22,572 nucleotides of DNA from positions 1 through 22,572 of the forward strand of contig CAZGNO010000057.1 of the NCBI GenBank assembly GCA_964527785.1, read 5' to 3'. Positions 15,360 through 22,572 of the stretch are shown one piece after another (the stretch's first letter is position 1; every line of letters starts with the position of its first letter). Under the pieces are notes generated by a model. That model did no database searches. It saw only the letters and a list, made by a program, of their open reading frames with translations, and was not told the DNA's origin. Position numbers and translations under genes: made by a program. This stretch comes from JADJXV01 sp964527785 (GTDB lineage: Bacteria > Bacteroidota > Ignavibacteria > Kapaibacteriales > UBA961).

Positions 15360-16867
15360 AGTCCAAATTCTTCGATGAGTACCGAGCGAAGGAAATTCTC
15401 CGCAGTTTGATTTTTATTTAAATAATGAAGCGGAAGATTGAGGAAAATCATTCTACGGTCTTCGCTTCGCACCCCGACAATGGGATTTCCTGCCCATTTC
15501 GTGCTCGTAGGAAGGCGAAAGAGAGGCGTTGAAGTAATTTTAGGGAATAGTGTGTGCGGTGTAACGGAATTTGATTCTTTGATTAAATGGGCGTATTTCA
15601 CACCGCTCCCGGATACATCCGCTTCGATTTCCGTACCGTTTTTGATGTCGAGCGGGCTTGTCGTTATTTCGAGTGTGCTTACACTGTCCACTGCCGCAAA
15701 ATCTATGAGAGCCGTTTGAATATCAATGGAAGTAGGATTAGGAAGTTCGGAGGCAAACAGTGCATGACCGCCGCTACGGATATATTCCGGTAATCCTCCT
15801 TGGGCAAGCGCGAATGATGCCTGTGAATCGCCATACCAAATCACTGTACCAAACAACTTCAATGTTTCGATAAACATCGGATTGATAAACGGCGGAACGT
15901 TCCGTCCTTTTGCGCCTGTGCGGAGGTCGAGAACATCATATTTCCCTGCAAATTTGCCACCTTCGATTTTATCCATTGCAGAATAGTAAAATTTATCAGC
16001 GTCGGTCGAGCCGTTATCTTTTACAAGGAGTATTGTTCCTTTGGGTTTACGTACAAACCATGTTTTGCCTTCACCGGGATAGCGCAGGTTCTTGCTGCGA
16101 AGTTCGCCGATATCAACGGCTCGGATATAGAGCGCGTTGTCGGCGTTGGGAATCAAACCACTGTCGGCTGTGATATTGAGGTATATCTGAGATGCAGGGA
16201 TTTTATGCCACTGTGTTGAGGAAGTATCATTAAGGGTATATTCAAAATAGGCGATTGTTTCGTTGCCGTCCAAATCACTTGCACCAAATTGAAACGTAGC
16301 AAATGTGAAGGTGGTGTCAGGAAGTTGGACGAGCTTTGATGAATTTGCACTGGTATCCGTGCCCCAAAAAACAACAGGCGAGGTATTGCGGATAGGGAAG
16401 CCCGTTCCGGCAGGAGTTGGGTCGGTTGCACCCTCCAAGCCGATAAATACTTCACCGTCGTCGTAGTGTCCATTACTGTTTGCATCGGAGTATGCAACTG
16501 ATGCGCCTTCTGCCGGATATTTTTTGAGGGAATTATCTACCGCCGCAATAGAAAACACATAGCTTGTATCGTTATTTTCTATTCTCAGTGAAAAAAGTGA
16601 ATCGTATTTTCGTGTAAAAAACCAATTCACCCTATCGAACGAAGCCACAAACCCTACGACAAACCCGTCTGCGTCATCGCCCCTCCAGTTGATATGAAGG
16701 CGGCTGCTTTGCTCTGTAGTGACGGTATCTATGGCAAGATGGGTCTCTGGGCGCAGATTTGCAATCGGCACGGAAGTTTGCTCGGCACAGCCGATAATAA
16801 GCAAACTTATACATGATATAGACAAAACAGTTCTGAGAAACATACGGTTGTTGAAAAATCTTTTCAA
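15356..16867 (-). CDS. Lipoprotein with Ig-like repeats and GATase-like domain
   Basis: 503 residues from a TTG at 16865-16867, chosen because it gives a basic n-region (KR..R) for a lipoprotein signal ending LIIGC (Cys27). The alternative is ATG 16841-16843, eight codons later, giving a 495-residue protein; no Shine-Dalgarno decides between them. The N-terminal half has Ig/fibronectin-like strands with DxDG motifs (WRGDDADGF, ASDLDGNE) and an EF-hand-like loop DANSNGHYDDGE. Residues about 283-400 start GTILLVKDNG and run through VIWYGDSQASF to YIRSGGHALFASE, a pattern like class-I-glutaminase/ThuA-type Rossmann domains in secreted proteins, but no catalytic Cys is evident. It overlaps tsaB by 4 nt. 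The function is unknown; it is extracytoplasmic. Confidence 0.85.
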   Translation of the reverse strand: MKRFFNNRMFLRTVLSISCISLLIIGCAEQTSVPIANLRPETHLAIDTVTTEQSSRLHINWRGDDADGFVVGFVASFDRVNWFFTRKYDSLFSLRIENNDTSYVFSIAAVDNSLKKYPAEGASVAYSDANSNGHYDDGEVFIGLEGATDPTPAGTGFPIRNTSPVVFWGTDTSANSSKLVQLPDTTFTFATFQFGASDLDGNETIAYFEYTLNDTSSTQWHKIPASQIYLNITADSGLIPNADNALYIRAVDIGELRSKNLRYPGEGKTWFVRKPKGTILLVKDNGSTDADKFYYSAMDKIEGGKFAGKYDVLDLRTGAKGRNVPPFINPMFIETLKLFGTVIWYGDSQASFALAQGGLPEYIRSGGHALFASELPNPTSIDIQTALIDFAAVDSVSTLEITTSPLDIKNGTEIEADVSGSGVKYAHLIKESNSVTPHTLFPKITSTPLFRLPTSTKWAGNPIVGVRSEDRRMIFLNLPLHYLNKNQTAENFLRSVLIEEFGL

Positions 16868-16893
16868 AAAAAAACTGATAAAATGTACAAAAG

Positions 16894-16924
16894 CAAAATT
16901 ACGGTTTGCTCGCTACGTGAGCAA
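16894..16924 (-). promoter_or_regulatory. Candidate promoter for the lipoprotein-tsaB operon
   Basis: On the minus strand, TTG (16922-16924) is followed by a 20-nt spacer and TAATTTTG (16894-16901), a good match to the Bacteroidota -33/-7 pattern. Transcription would start near 16888, about 20 nt before the TTG start and 45 nt before the alternative ATG. Confidence 0.55.
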
Positions 16925-16951
16925 TGACTAAATTCGCACTTAATCTTTTCA

Positions 16952-16959
16952 TAATTTTG
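16952..16959 (+). promoter_or_regulatory. Candidate -7 element abutting the FG-GAP gene start
   Basis: TAATTTTG is an exact TAnnTTTG match ending 5 nt before the ATG at 16965, so the transcript would be leaderless or nearly so. No -33 TTG is seen at the normal distance, which lowers confidence. Confidence 0.4.
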
Positions 16960-16964
16960 AATTC

Positions 16965-18647
16965 ATGCGATTACTTCTTCTCACTACCATACTATTCATT
17001 GAATTTCACTCTTGCTTCTCACAGGGGCAAGAACTTCCTTTGTTTCAGTTATTGCAAGCAGATAAGACCGGTGTTGATTTTGCAAACTACATTACGGAAA
17101 CCGATACTTTTAATATTCACAAATATGTGTATGCCTATAATGGAGGCGGAGTTGCCGTCGGTGATATTAACAGCGACGGCTTGCCCGATATTTATTTAGG
17201 CGGTACGCAGATTCCCAATAAATTGTATCTGAACAAGGGCAGGATGAAATTTGAAGATATTTCCGAAAAAGCAGGTGTGTCGAGAGCCGCCGGTATTACT
17301 AACGGTATTTCGATGGCGGATGTAGACGGCGATGGTGATTTGGATATGTACGTGTGTAAATTCAATTATCCAAATATTCTGTATATCAATAATGGAAATA
17401 ATACATTTTCCGACCGCGCAAGTGAATTTAATTTGGCAGTTACAGGCACTTCGCTGCAAGCATTGTTTTTTGATTATGATAACGACGGTGATTTGGATAT
17501 GTATTTGGTGATGAACGGTCCGTTGCGCAATGAATTTCGCAAACCAGGTGACAGCGATAAGCTGTTCCGTAATAATGGGAACTCTACGTTTACCGATGTG
17601 TCGGACTCAGCGGGAATCCGAGATATTGGCTACGGACTGAGTGTGAGCGCAGGCGACTTGAACGGCGACGGATGGATTGATTTATATATCACAAACGACT
17701 TTGAAGTGCGCGATATTCTCTATTATAATAACAGGAACGGAACATTCCGTAATGCCACGAAGGATGCTCTTTCAAATACGAGTTTGTTCGGGATGGGAAG
17801 TGATATTGCCGACTTTAACAATGACGGGTTGCCTGATATAGCTGCAATGGATATGTTTCCTCCCAACCATAAACGGAAAATGACGCAGCTTCTGAGTATG
17901 TCCAATTACAGTTCTAATTTGGACTCAATGCAATTGATGCGCAATACTCTCCAGCTAAATCGAGGGAACGGGACATTCAGTGATATTTGTTATGTTTCAG
18001 GTGTTGCCGAAACTGATTGGAGTTGGGCGTGCTTATTCGTGGATTTGGATAATGACGGCTTCAAAGATTTCTATATAACAAATGGGATAAAACGGGATAT
18101 GGACGACCAGGATTTTAACCGAGCCATGAAATCCCCGAAACCGTCGTTGGAGCTTCTCGATAAAATGCCGACAACACTTCTTGAAAATTATGTTTTCCGT
18201 AACAATCGGGATTTGACATTTGTTCCTATGAACAAGCAGTGGGGGATGAATCAAAAAGTAAATTCAAACGGGGCTGTATTTGCAGATTTGGACAATGACG
18301 GTGACTTGGAAATCATTATTAATAACATTGATTCGGTCGCATTTATTTATAATAACCTAACCTCCGAGCGGAAACAAGGGAATTATCTTCGTGTGCGATT
18401 AATCGGCAATGGTCATAATACGTATGGAATCGGTGCACGGGTTTCGATTCGGCAAAAAAATACAAACCAAATGCAGGATTTGATGCTGACACGAGGGTTC
18501 CTGTCGAGTGTTGAACCGATTATGCATTTTGGTGTCGGTAAAGATAGAGTAATAGAAGAACTGACTGTCCGTTGGGCAAGCGGCAAAACTCAAACATTAC
18601 GGAATATTCCGGTAAACCAACTTCTGACTATTCGTGAAAATAAATAA
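16965..18647 (+). CDS. Secreted FG-GAP/VCBS repeat protein with ASPIC/UnbV domain (CRTAC1-like)
   Basis: 560 residues. Signal peptide 1-20 (hydrophobic, ending CFSQ; not a proper lipobox). Seven calcium-binding propeller loops of the form DxNxDGxxD are visible, among them DINSDGLPD, DVDGDGDLD, DYDNDGDLD, DLNGDGWID, DFNNDGLPD, DLDNDGFKD and DLDNDGDLE, so a seven-bladed integrin-alpha-like propeller is likely. The C-terminus (about 485-557) has the ASPIC/UnbV pattern TRGFLSS...HFGVG...LTVRWASGKTQ. Family members are extracellular or periplasmic; no enzymatic activity is established for them. The downstream gene is a related protein starting 10 nt after this stop. The divergent promoter region is shared with the lipoprotein-tsaB operon. 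Confidence 0.92.
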   Translation: MRLLLLTTILFIEFHSCFSQGQELPLFQLLQADKTGVDFANYITETDTFNIHKYVYAYNGGGVAVGDINSDGLPDIYLGGTQIPNKLYLNKGRMKFEDISEKAGVSRAAGITNGISMADVDGDGDLDMYVCKFNYPNILYINNGNNTFSDRASEFNLAVTGTSLQALFFDYDNDGDLDMYLVMNGPLRNEFRKPGDSDKLFRNNGNSTFTDVSDSAGIRDIGYGLSVSAGDLNGDGWIDLYITNDFEVRDILYYNNRNGTFRNATKDALSNTSLFGMGSDIADFNNDGLPDIAAMDMFPPNHKRKMTQLLSMSNYSSNLDSMQLMRNTLQLNRGNGTFSDICYVSGVAETDWSWACLFVDLDNDGFKDFYITNGIKRDMDDQDFNRAMKSPKPSLELLDKMPTTLLENYVFRNNRDLTFVPMNKQWGMNQKVNSNGAVFADLDNDGDLEIIINNIDSVAFIYNNLTSERKQGNYLRVRLIGNGHNTYGIGARVSIRQKNTNQMQDLMLTRGFLSSVEPIMHFGVGKDRVIEELTVRWASGKTQTLRNIPVNQLLTIRENK

Positions 18648-18657
18648 TCGTACTCCC

Positions 18658-20463
18658 ATGTTTACATATTTTTTCTGTATCGCTTTTGTCCTATCTGCTA
18701 TTAGGAGTAATTCTCTTGTTGCACAACCCTCACCGCGATCCAACCCTCAGAAATCTGAATTTTCGAGTAAGCCGATGTTTGAAGAATTGCCGGTGGAGAG
18801 ATACTTAAAGTACTCGCACGTCGAAAATCCGTATGATGATTTTAACCAAGAGCGGCTCCTGCCGAACCGGCTTTCGATTTTGGGACCCGGACTTGCCTCA
18901 GGAGATGTTAATGGAGACGGAATGGATGATGTTTTTATAGGCGGTGCGCAAGACCAAGCAGGAGCAATCTTTGTGCAAAATACTGACGGTACGTTCAAAC
19001 GTACTGAGCAGCCCGCACTTGATTTTGATGCTATGCCCGAAGATATAGGAGCATTGCTTTTTGATGCTGATGGTGACGGCGATTTGGATTTGTATGTAGT
19101 GAGCGGCGGGAATGAAATTGCTGTAGATGATAAATATGCAATGCTTGATCGGATGTATATCAATGACGGGAAAGGGAATTTTACAAAAATATTTCTACCC
19201 GAAATGTTTTCGAGCGGTTCGTGTGTTCTTGGTGCCGATTATGATTCGGACGGTGATATTGACCTGTTTGTAGCGGGACGTAATACTCCGGGACAATACT
19301 CAATACTGCCTCGCAGCTACATACTTCGAAATGATAAGGGTAAATTTACGGATGTTACCCCCGATATTGCTCCGGAATTACAAACCCCCGGTTTGATTAG
19401 TGCTGCACTCTGGACAGATTTTGATAATGATAGTGACCCGGACCTTATTCTTGTAGGCGACTGGTCGCCGGTGATGTTCTATCAAAACAACAACGGCAAA
19501 TTTACAAATGTAACAGGTAAAAGCGGAATTGCTTCGATGACCGGTTGGTGGAATTCCATTAGTTCGGGTGATTTTGATAACGATGGAGATATGGATTATG
19601 TGATTGGAAATCTTGGGTTGAATTCCCGGTATAAAGCCACGCCGGAATTTCCGATTGAACTCTTTGCCAAAGATTACGATGCAAACGGAAGTGTTGATTT
19701 GATAATGACATATTTTGAGAAAGGCAAAAAATATCCTGTACGTATGAAACAGGCAATGATGAACCAAATGCCTTCACTTAATATGCGTTACCAAACCTTT
19801 CATGCGTATGCCGATGCAACATTCAATGATATATTCCCCCCACAAGCGGTAGCAGGTGCTGTTCATTTTCAAGCAACCGAGTTTCGTAGTATGATAATTG
19901 AGAATCATGGCAATGGTACTTTTACTGCAAAACCACTCCCTACAATGGCGCAGGTTTCACCTGTGTTTTCTACTGCTGTTGAGGATTATGACGGTGATGG
20001 TAATCTTGACATTCTTCTAGTCGGTAATTTTTATGGTCCCGATATGGAGATTTTCCGATACGATTCAGGCAAAGGGCTGTTGCTAAGTGGAGATGGTAAA
20101 GGAAATTTTACCGATGTTTCGATTTCTGAAAGCGGATTTTATACTCCAAGGGATGCCCGCAGTTTGTCACTTATTCGTTCGGGCAAATCCAATGCAGTTC
20201 TTGCTCTTGTTGGGAATAATAATACTACTGTTCAAGTATTCAAACGAGAATATCCAAAGAAGACACAGCTTCTTACGTTTCCTAAAACAAAACACTTGAC
20301 TCATGCAATTATCAGAATGAGCAACGGGAAAAGTCGCAGGCATGAATTTCAATACGGCGGCGGCTATCTTTCACAAAGTTCTTGGATGATTGTTGCTGCA
20401 CCTGATATTAAACAAATAGAGCTTTTCAACGGAAAAAAATCTGTGAGGAAAATACAACCGTAA
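18658..20463 (+). CDS. Secreted FG-GAP/VCBS repeat protein, paralogue of upstream gene
   Basis: 601 residues from ATG 18658, which starts the signal peptide directly (1-23, ending SLVAQ) 10 nt after the upstream stop; a GTG at 18634 would overlap that gene by 14 nt. Seven calcium-loop repeats: DVNGDGMDD, DADGDGDLD, DYDSDGDID, DFDNDSDPD, DFDNDGDMD, DYDANGSVD and DYDGDGNLD. The C-terminus has an ASPIC/UnbV-like segment, GGGYLSQSSWMIV...IKQIELFNGKK. It is arranged like its neighbour but clearly diverged, so this is probably an old tandem duplication or a conserved pair. Co-transcription is nearly certain. Its partner or ligand is unknown. Confidence 0.92.
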   Translation: MFTYFFCIAFVLSAIRSNSLVAQPSPRSNPQKSEFSSKPMFEELPVERYLKYSHVENPYDDFNQERLLPNRLSILGPGLASGDVNGDGMDDVFIGGAQDQAGAIFVQNTDGTFKRTEQPALDFDAMPEDIGALLFDADGDGDLDLYVVSGGNEIAVDDKYAMLDRMYINDGKGNFTKIFLPEMFSSGSCVLGADYDSDGDIDLFVAGRNTPGQYSILPRSYILRNDKGKFTDVTPDIAPELQTPGLISAALWTDFDNDSDPDLILVGDWSPVMFYQNNNGKFTNVTGKSGIASMTGWWNSISSGDFDNDGDMDYVIGNLGLNSRYKATPEFPIELFAKDYDANGSVDLIMTYFEKGKKYPVRMKQAMMNQMPSLNMRYQTFHAYADATFNDIFPPQAVAGAVHFQATEFRSMIIENHGNGTFTAKPLPTMAQVSPVFSTAVEDYDGDGNLDILLVGNFYGPDMEIFRYDSGKGLLLSGDGKGNFTDVSISESGFYTPRDARSLSLIRSGKSNAVLALVGNNNTTVQVFKREYPKKTQLLTFPKTKHLTHAIIRMSNGKSRRHEFQYGGGYLSQSSWMIVAAPDIKQIELFNGKKSVRKIQP

Positions 20464-20503
20464 TTAGTTCTGTATTCATCTCAGATAGAATTTTAGTTTA
20501 GTT

Positions 20504-21520
20504 ATGGCTAGTTATGGTGTTTTTATGATGACCTATCCTATCGAAATACTCTACGACGGAATACGCTCCTGCGACCGGCGTTTGCTAGCCAAAGCTATCT
20601 CTCTGATTGAAAGTACTCTTCCCCAAGACAGGGTAAATGCTCACAAACTTCTCTCGATGCTCCTTCCTCATACAGGGAAGTCGTGGAGAATCGGTATTAC
20701 AGGTGCGCCGGGCGTAGGTAAAAGTACGTTGATTGAAACGTTAGGGCTGACAATTATTGCAGAAGGACACCGTATTGCTGTAATTACAATTGACCCAAGC
20801 AGTCAACGTTCCGGAGGCAGTATATTAGGTGATAAAACACGGATGAATAAATTATCCAACCACAATGATGCGTTTATTCGTCCAGCACCGTCAGGAGGAA
20901 CTCTCGGTGGTGTTAATTCGAGTACACGTGAAGTGATGCTCCTCTGCGAAGCTGCGGGATTTGATGTGATTATTGTCGAGACGGTAGGCGTAGGGCAATC
21001 CGAAACCGAAGTGGAGAGTATGGTGGATATGTTTATGGCATTGATGCTGCCGAACGCAGGTGATGAACTGCAAGGAATTAAACGCGGGATTATGGAAATA
21101 ACAGACGTATTTGTCGTTACAAAAGCTGATGGTACAACTGCACAACTCGCTAATCTGGCTAAAGCACAGATTCAAGCATCAACCAAACTTCTTCGTCCCA
21201 AATATGAGCATTGGTCGCCAAGAACCTTAACATCAAGTGCAGTAGAAAATAGAGGAATAAATGAAGTATGGCAATGCTGTAAACAGTACTTCGAGGGCAG
21301 CATGGCTGCAAATGCATTCGTTTCGTTACGTGCAAGGCAAAACAAGCATTGGTTACATACTCTCTTGGAGCAAGGATTTAGAGAGATTTTCTATCATTAC
21401 CCGCCTATAAAAGAACAATTGCCGATAATTGAACAGCAAATTCTCGATGGAAAGATTCTCCCTACGTTTGCTGCAGATCAATTACTCAGTCTCCTTACGA
21501 TTCCTCAAACTCACACATAG
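20504..21520 (+). CDS. meaB: Methylmalonyl-CoA mutase-associated GTPase MeaB (ArgK/YgfD family)
   Basis: 338 residues from ATG 20504. Comparison with E. coli YgfD suggests that the tandem ATGATG at 20525-20530 may be the real start; no Shine-Dalgarno decides. It is a SIMIBI-class G protein that protects and loads the B12-dependent methylmalonyl-CoA mutase. Motifs: Walker A GAPGVGKST (67-75), the DPSS..GGSILGDKTRM region (98-114), FIRPAPSGGTLGG (124-136), G3 ETVGVGQSETEV (159-170) and G4 TKAD (206-209). The C-terminal helices for dimerisation are present (to residue 338). No mutase gene is in the window; it must lie elsewhere if this protein has its usual partner. The gene follows the FG-GAP pair by 40 nt. 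Confidence 0.95.
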   Translation: MASYGVFMMTYPIEILYDGIRSCDRRLLAKAISLIESTLPQDRVNAHKLLSMLLPHTGKSWRIGITGAPGVGKSTLIETLGLTIIAEGHRIAVITIDPSSQRSGGSILGDKTRMNKLSNHNDAFIRPAPSGGTLGGVNSSTREVMLLCEAAGFDVIIVETVGVGQSETEVESMVDMFMALMLPNAGDELQGIKRGIMEITDVFVVTKADGTTAQLANLAKAQIQASTKLLRPKYEHWSPRTLTSSAVENRGINEVWQCCKQYFEGSMAANAFVSLRARQNKHWLHTLLEQGFREIFYHYPPIKEQLPIIEQQILDGKILPTFAADQLLSLLTIPQTHT

Positions 21521-21591
21521 TTGAAACCGTGGGCTATGGTGTTAATGCAGGAAATTACTATCCACACCCACGGTTGAAACCGTGGGCTATG
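21521..21591. repeat. Two copies of a CCCACGG/CCGTGGG palindromic repeat between convergent genes
   Basis: TTGAAACCGTGGGCTATG occurs at 21521-21538 and again at 21574-21591. The second copy is preceded by CCCACGG and forms the palindrome CCCACGGTT-ga-AACCGTGGG (21567-21586); the first copy lacks its left arm and begins at the base after the meaB stop codon. The space lies between the ends of meaB and the ABC ATPase gene. No T-tract follows, so it is not a standard terminator. Confidence 0.75.
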
Positions 21592-21604
21592 TTTTAGCTG
21601 AAAA

Positions 21605-22354
21605 CTATAAATACTTCTTCAAAAATTCTCTGGTCATCGGGCTTTCCGGTTGAGTGAATATTTTTTCGGGTGTTGCTATTTCTTCGATATTTCCTTGATT
21701 AAATACTGCAATCGTATCACTAACCTCACGCGCAAATCGCATTTCGTGGGTGACAACCACCATAGTCATTCCTTCGTCTGCGAGATTCTTCATTACATTT
21801 AGAACTTCGTCCACGAGTTGAGGATCGAGAGCAGAGGTCGGTTCGTCAAAGAGCATTACATCAGGTTCCATTGCAAGGGCACGGGCAATAGCTACACGCT
21901 GGCTTTGTCCTCCGGAAAGCTGCGAAGGGTAATGTTTGCTGTGTTCGGCAAGCCCTACTTTACGCAGAAGTCCCATTGCAAATTCTTCTGCTTCATCCTT
22001 CGGTTTGTTTTTAATTGTCATTGGAGCGACCGTAATATTTTCGAGAGCTGTAAGATGAGGAAACAGATTGAAACTTTGGAATACCATTCCGATACGGCGT
22101 CGCAAACTGAGGATTCTTTGGCGTTCATCTTTAGTATGCTTACGGTCTTTGGTATGTTCGAGCGATATTCCTGCAATATTTATTTTACCCACATCGAATG
22201 ATTCGAGTTGGTTCAGGCATCTGAGGAATGTACTTTTCCCGCAACCGCTCGGACCAATAATAACGGCAAGCTCACCCTTACGCTGCTGCCAATTAATACC
22301 CTTCAAAATTTCATTTTTTCCAAAACTTTTCCAAAGATTTTCAACTTGTATCAT
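21605..22354 (-). CDS. Polar amino acid ABC transporter ATP-binding protein (GlnQ/HisP family)
   Basis: 249 residues, standard for the family. It is the cytoplasmic ATPase of an importer. Walker A GPSGCGKST (34-42), Q-loop Gln93 in MVFQSFNLFPH, signature LSGGQ (146-150) in QSQRVAIARAL, Walker B VMLFDEPTSALDP (166-178) and H-loop His203 in VVVTHEMRFA. The sequence FQSFNLFPHLTALENI and the ending SPMTREFLKKYL are typical of the polar amino-acid uptake (PAAT) subgroup. A small insertion rich in His and Lys (EHTKDRKHTKDER, 66-78) lies where most members are shorter. No permease or binding-protein gene is visible; upstream to the window end (22355-22572) there is only non-coding sequence, with an AATGAC...GTCATT inverted repeat at 22536-22572. 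Confidence 0.95.
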   Translation of the reverse strand: MIQVENLWKSFGKNEILKGINWQQRKGELAVIIGPSGCGKSTFLRCLNQLESFDVGKINIAGISLEHTKDRKHTKDERQRILSLRRRIGMVFQSFNLFPHLTALENITVAPMTIKNKPKDEAEEFAMGLLRKVGLAEHSKHYPSQLSGGQSQRVAIARALAMEPDVMLFDEPTSALDPQLVDEVLNVMKNLADEGMTMVVVTHEMRFAREVSDTIAVFNQGNIEEIATPEKIFTQPESPMTREFLKKYL

Positions 22355-22572
22355 GTAATGTGTTTATTGCAGTTATGTAATTGTATTGTTTAAAAAAATA
22401 GTAAGTGTTGAGACAAAAAATAATCGTCTCGATTAACATTTGGCAAGTAATTGAACAACGACGGGTTCTGTGTGACTTGAGCTTGTTTGTCATTCAGAGT
22501 TCCAGATAGTCGCCGATCCGCCTACAAAATAATGCAATGACATAAAAAATAAGACAGTTGCCTTCTGTCATT

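Noticed and set aside
16965..17030. Lipoprotein signal in the first FG-GAP protein
   Set aside because: The Cys near residue 17 is preceded by FHS, which does not fit a lipobox; an ordinary signal peptide is more likely.
22536..22572. Terminator or repeat at the right edge (AATGAC...GTCATT)
   Set aside because: The structure runs into the window edge and cannot be judged.

Overview
The window (about 42% GC by eye) most likely comes from a member of the Bacteroidota/Chlorobiota (FCB) group. Three things suggest this: a large secreted protein ending in a type IX secretion (T9SS) C-terminal sorting domain; several start regions preceded by the Bacteroidota-type -7 element TAnnTTTG with few Shine-Dalgarno sites; and many surface lipoproteins, OmpA/PD40 and FG-GAP proteins. 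No rRNA, tRNA, transposase, phage or CRISPR locus was seen. This is mainly a housekeeping and envelope region with repeat-rich spacers.

Layout. 1-300: short palindromic repeats, then a terminator facing the first gene. 301-5850 (minus): a four-gene block read leftwards: an ECF sigma factor; a membrane protein with an anti-sigma-like N-terminus, one transmembrane helix and an outer-membrane-barrel-like C-terminus; a small lipoprotein; and a 930-residue T9SS cargo protein. 6185-8566 (plus): a MazG-type NTP pyrophosphohydrolase, ThyX and a di-heme cytochrome c peroxidase lipoprotein. 8567-8994: spacer filled with palindromic repeats. 8995-9978 (minus): a cytoplasmic asparaginase, divergent from a PD40/OmpA lipoprotein (10103-11917) that resembles the T9SS accessory protein PorE without its TPRs. 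11966-13393 (minus): a periplasmic amidohydrolase lipoprotein. 13394-14380: a nearly 1-kb non-coding spacer holding a mosaic of nested hairpins, inverted repeats and a 167-bp direct repeat.

14381-16867: gatC (plus) overlaps tail-to-tail with tsaB (minus). tsaB is translationally coupled to an upstream lipoprotein gene carrying a GATase-like domain. 16965-20463 (plus): two tandem, related FG-GAP/VCBS proteins with ASPIC/UnbV-like C-termini. 20504-21520 (plus): the MeaB G-protein chaperone of methylmalonyl-CoA mutase. 21605-22354 (minus): an amino-acid ABC transporter ATPase with no visible partners.

The least routine items are the non-coding hairpin mosaic at 13.6-14.26 kb, where arms change sequence but stay complementary and a loop occurs in both orientations, and the single-polypeptide anti-sigma/barrel protein next to its sigma factor. 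Neither can be called a new system from sequence alone.
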